NCBI GenBank assembly: GCA_964538225.1 | Contig: CAZIDW010000072.1 | Location: forward strand, 1 to 6,215 | Reading direction: 5' to 3' | Length of the DNA stretch: 6,215 bases | Source of the DNA: JAFGCR01 sp964538225 | GTDB lineage: Bacteria; Patescibacteriota; Gracilibacteria; UM-FILTER-43-11 | Shown: positions 5,921-6,215 of the stretch, one piece after another | How positions within the stretch are numbered: position 1 is the stretch's first letter | Layout: each line of letters begins with the position of its first letter | Program-made: the position numbers and the translations under genes | The notes under the pieces: model-generated | What the model was told of the DNA's origin: nothing | The model's database searches: none | Seen by the model: only the letters and a program-made list of their open reading frames with translations

Positions 5921-5973
5921 AATTGTTAAAAATGTTCTAAAAGGCTTTTGTTTAGATTGAAAAATGGGCAGTA
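5921..5973. repeat. Right terminal inverted repeat
   Basis: AATTGTTAAAAATGTTCT (5921-5938) and GAAAAATGGGCAGTA (5959-5973) are perfect reverse complements of 2501-2518 and 2462-2476. The 20-base middle has diverged and lacks the promoter present on the left. The repeat starts immediately after the endonuclease TAG, so the cargo fills the element to its edge. The small AAAAGGCTTTTG fold at 5939-5950 is too weak to call a terminator. Confidence 0.85.
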
Positions 5974-6042
5974 CTCCTGACGGCCCCGCTGCGCTCTCGT
6001 CGTGCGTATTTTATTTGATATTAATTGATGTACACACGACTC

Positions 6043-6095
6043 GGGTCGGCTAACAGCAGTTTATGCGGCTCGCCACTCGGCTCGTGGCTCGACCC
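6043..6095. repeat. Nested stem-loop (outer GGGTCG/CGACCC, inner GCCAC/GTGGC)
   Basis: The outer six-base stem, extendable by a G-U pair, encloses a hairpin with stem GCCAC/GTGGC (6072-6076 and 6084-6088) and a seven-base loop. CGGCTCG occurs twice in the inner part (6067 and 6078 region). It resembles REP-like or structured-RNA sequence; no known RNA family is recognised. Confidence 0.45.
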
Positions 6096-6113
6096 ACATT
6101 GGTCAATGGTTGC

Positions 6114-6127
6114 CCCGCTAGCGCGGG
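6114..6127. repeat. GC hairpin CCCGC-TAGC-GCGGG
   Basis: A perfect five-pair all-G/C stem with a four-base loop. No T-run follows on either strand, so it is not an intrinsic terminator. On the minus strand it would lie at the very 5' end of a transcript started from the -10 element at 6134-6142. Confidence 0.5.
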
Positions 6128-6133
6128 ATAGAT

Positions 6134-6142
6134 ATTATACCA
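6134..6142 (-). promoter_or_regulatory. Minus-strand extended -10 element
   Basis: On the minus strand the bases read TGGTATAAT, a perfect TGn-TATAAT. The expected start of transcription, near 6127, coincides with the GC hairpin. No good -35 is found at 17 bases; TTGACG is only four bases upstream of TATAAT and cannot serve. It would send RNA through the hairpin-rich flank toward the island. No minus-strand gene follows. Confidence 0.4.
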
Positions 6143-6165
6143 GCGTCAAACGTCGTATACGCGCA

Positions 6166-6184
6166 AACGCACTAGTGTTGCGTT
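6166..6184. repeat. Hairpin AACGCA/TGCGTT
   Basis: A six-pair stem with the seven-base loop CTAGTGT. On the plus strand it is followed by A's; on the minus strand the T-run precedes it. It is therefore not an intrinsic terminator in either direction. Confidence 0.4.
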
Positions 6185-6215
6185 AAAAAATGGCTAAGGG
6201 AAGCTGTTTTTCCGT

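Larger units (their letters stand above)
2462..5973. mobile_element. Inverted-repeat-bounded HEPN / vsr / restriction-modification island, no transposase
   Basis: Two imperfect inverted repeats (2462-2518 and 5921-5973) enclose four + strand genes: the HEPN protein, vsr, the C5-cytosine methyltransferase and the putative restriction endonuclease. The interior is visibly AT-richer than hisS and aroE; the HEPN gene is the most AT-rich and the methyltransferase and endonuclease intermediate, suggesting cargo of mixed origin. No transposase, integrase or relaxase is encoded, so any movement would need enzymes supplied in trans. No convincing target-site duplication is seen directly outside the 15-bp outer blocks (AAAA before 2462, CTCC after 5973). 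The true ends may lie a little further out, where the flanks share weaker similarity (AATACGCA at 2401-2408 and its complement at 6003-6010). The repeats are seen directly; mobility is inference. Confidence 0.6.
5974..6215. other. GC-rich, hairpin-dense flank without a supported gene
   Basis: No open frame of useful length is seen on either strand. The stretch is GC-rich with many CG-containing inverted repeats, unlike the AT-rich island beside it. Nested folds include GGGTCG (6043-6048) with CGACCC (6090-6095) around the GCCAC/GTGGC hairpin (6072-6088). Others are CCCGC-TAGC-GCGGG (6114-6127), the palindrome CGTATACG (6154-6161), and AACGCA/TGCGTT (6166-6184). It could be a structured RNA, a repetitive intergenic element or the outer end of the mobile element. 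Confidence 0.55.

Noticed and set aside
5939..5954. Intrinsic terminator after the endonuclease (AAAAGGCTTTTGTTT)
   Set aside because: The stem is A/T only with almost no loop, so it would not be stable.
6043..6095. tRNA-like structure with GGGTCG/CGACCC as acceptor stem
   Set aside because: Only 53 bases long, with no T-arm GTTCRA motif and no proper anticodon arm.
6190..6215. ATGGCTAAG at the right edge as the start of a next gene
   Set aside because: Only eight codons are visible before the window ends and there is no Shine-Dalgarno. A partial gene is possible but cannot be supported.

Overview
The window has two parts. Positions 1-2371 hold two GC-richer core genes on the + strand: hisS (histidyl-tRNA synthetase) and aroE (shikimate dehydrogenase). 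Positions about 2462-5973 hold an AT-richer defence-type island, also all on the + strand: a HEPN-domain (MauJ/Apea-like) protein, a very-short-patch-repair endonuclease (vsr) whose frame is broken once, a C5-cytosine DNA methyltransferase, and a PD-(D/E)xK-like protein that is most likely its restriction endonuclease. The last 240 bases (5974-6215) carry no supported gene; they are GC-rich and full of inverted repeats.

Organism: a bacterium. The HisS sequence style (YQTPKG start, NPLRLLDCKEEDC insert), the general lack of Shine-Dalgarno sequences and the short A/T-rich intergenic heptad repeats suggest a Patescibacteria/CPR-type genome from an environmental assembly. This is inference only; a protein search with HisS or AroE would settle it.

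The main result is that the island is bracketed by a pair of terminal inverted repeats. The left copy (2462-2518) and the right copy (5921-5973) share two perfect blocks, 15 bp at the outer end and 18 bp at the inner end, separated by 24 and 20 diverged bases. They enclose exactly HEPN, vsr, methyltransferase and endonuclease. The right repeat begins at the first base after the endonuclease stop codon. No transposase or integrase is present, so this looks like a non-autonomous cargo element or mobile restriction-modification cassette about 3.5 kb long.

How the genes may work together: the endonuclease would cut unmodified DNA and the methyltransferase would protect the host site by making 5-methylcytosine. 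Vsr would start repair of the T:G mismatches that arise when 5-methylcytosine deaminates. The HEPN protein, with an R-x4-H motif typical of HEPN ribonucleases, may be a second, RNA-targeting layer. The island has its own extended -10 promoter inside the left repeat. A second promoter sits before vsr, and its 17-bp spacer is filled by a 16-bp operator-like palindrome.

The vsr frame breaks at a run of eight A's that contains the slippery heptamer A AAA AAG, directly followed by a TAG stop. A -1 shift there restores the whole Vsr protein. The break may therefore be a homopolymer sequencing error, a true mutation, or a programmed frameshift.
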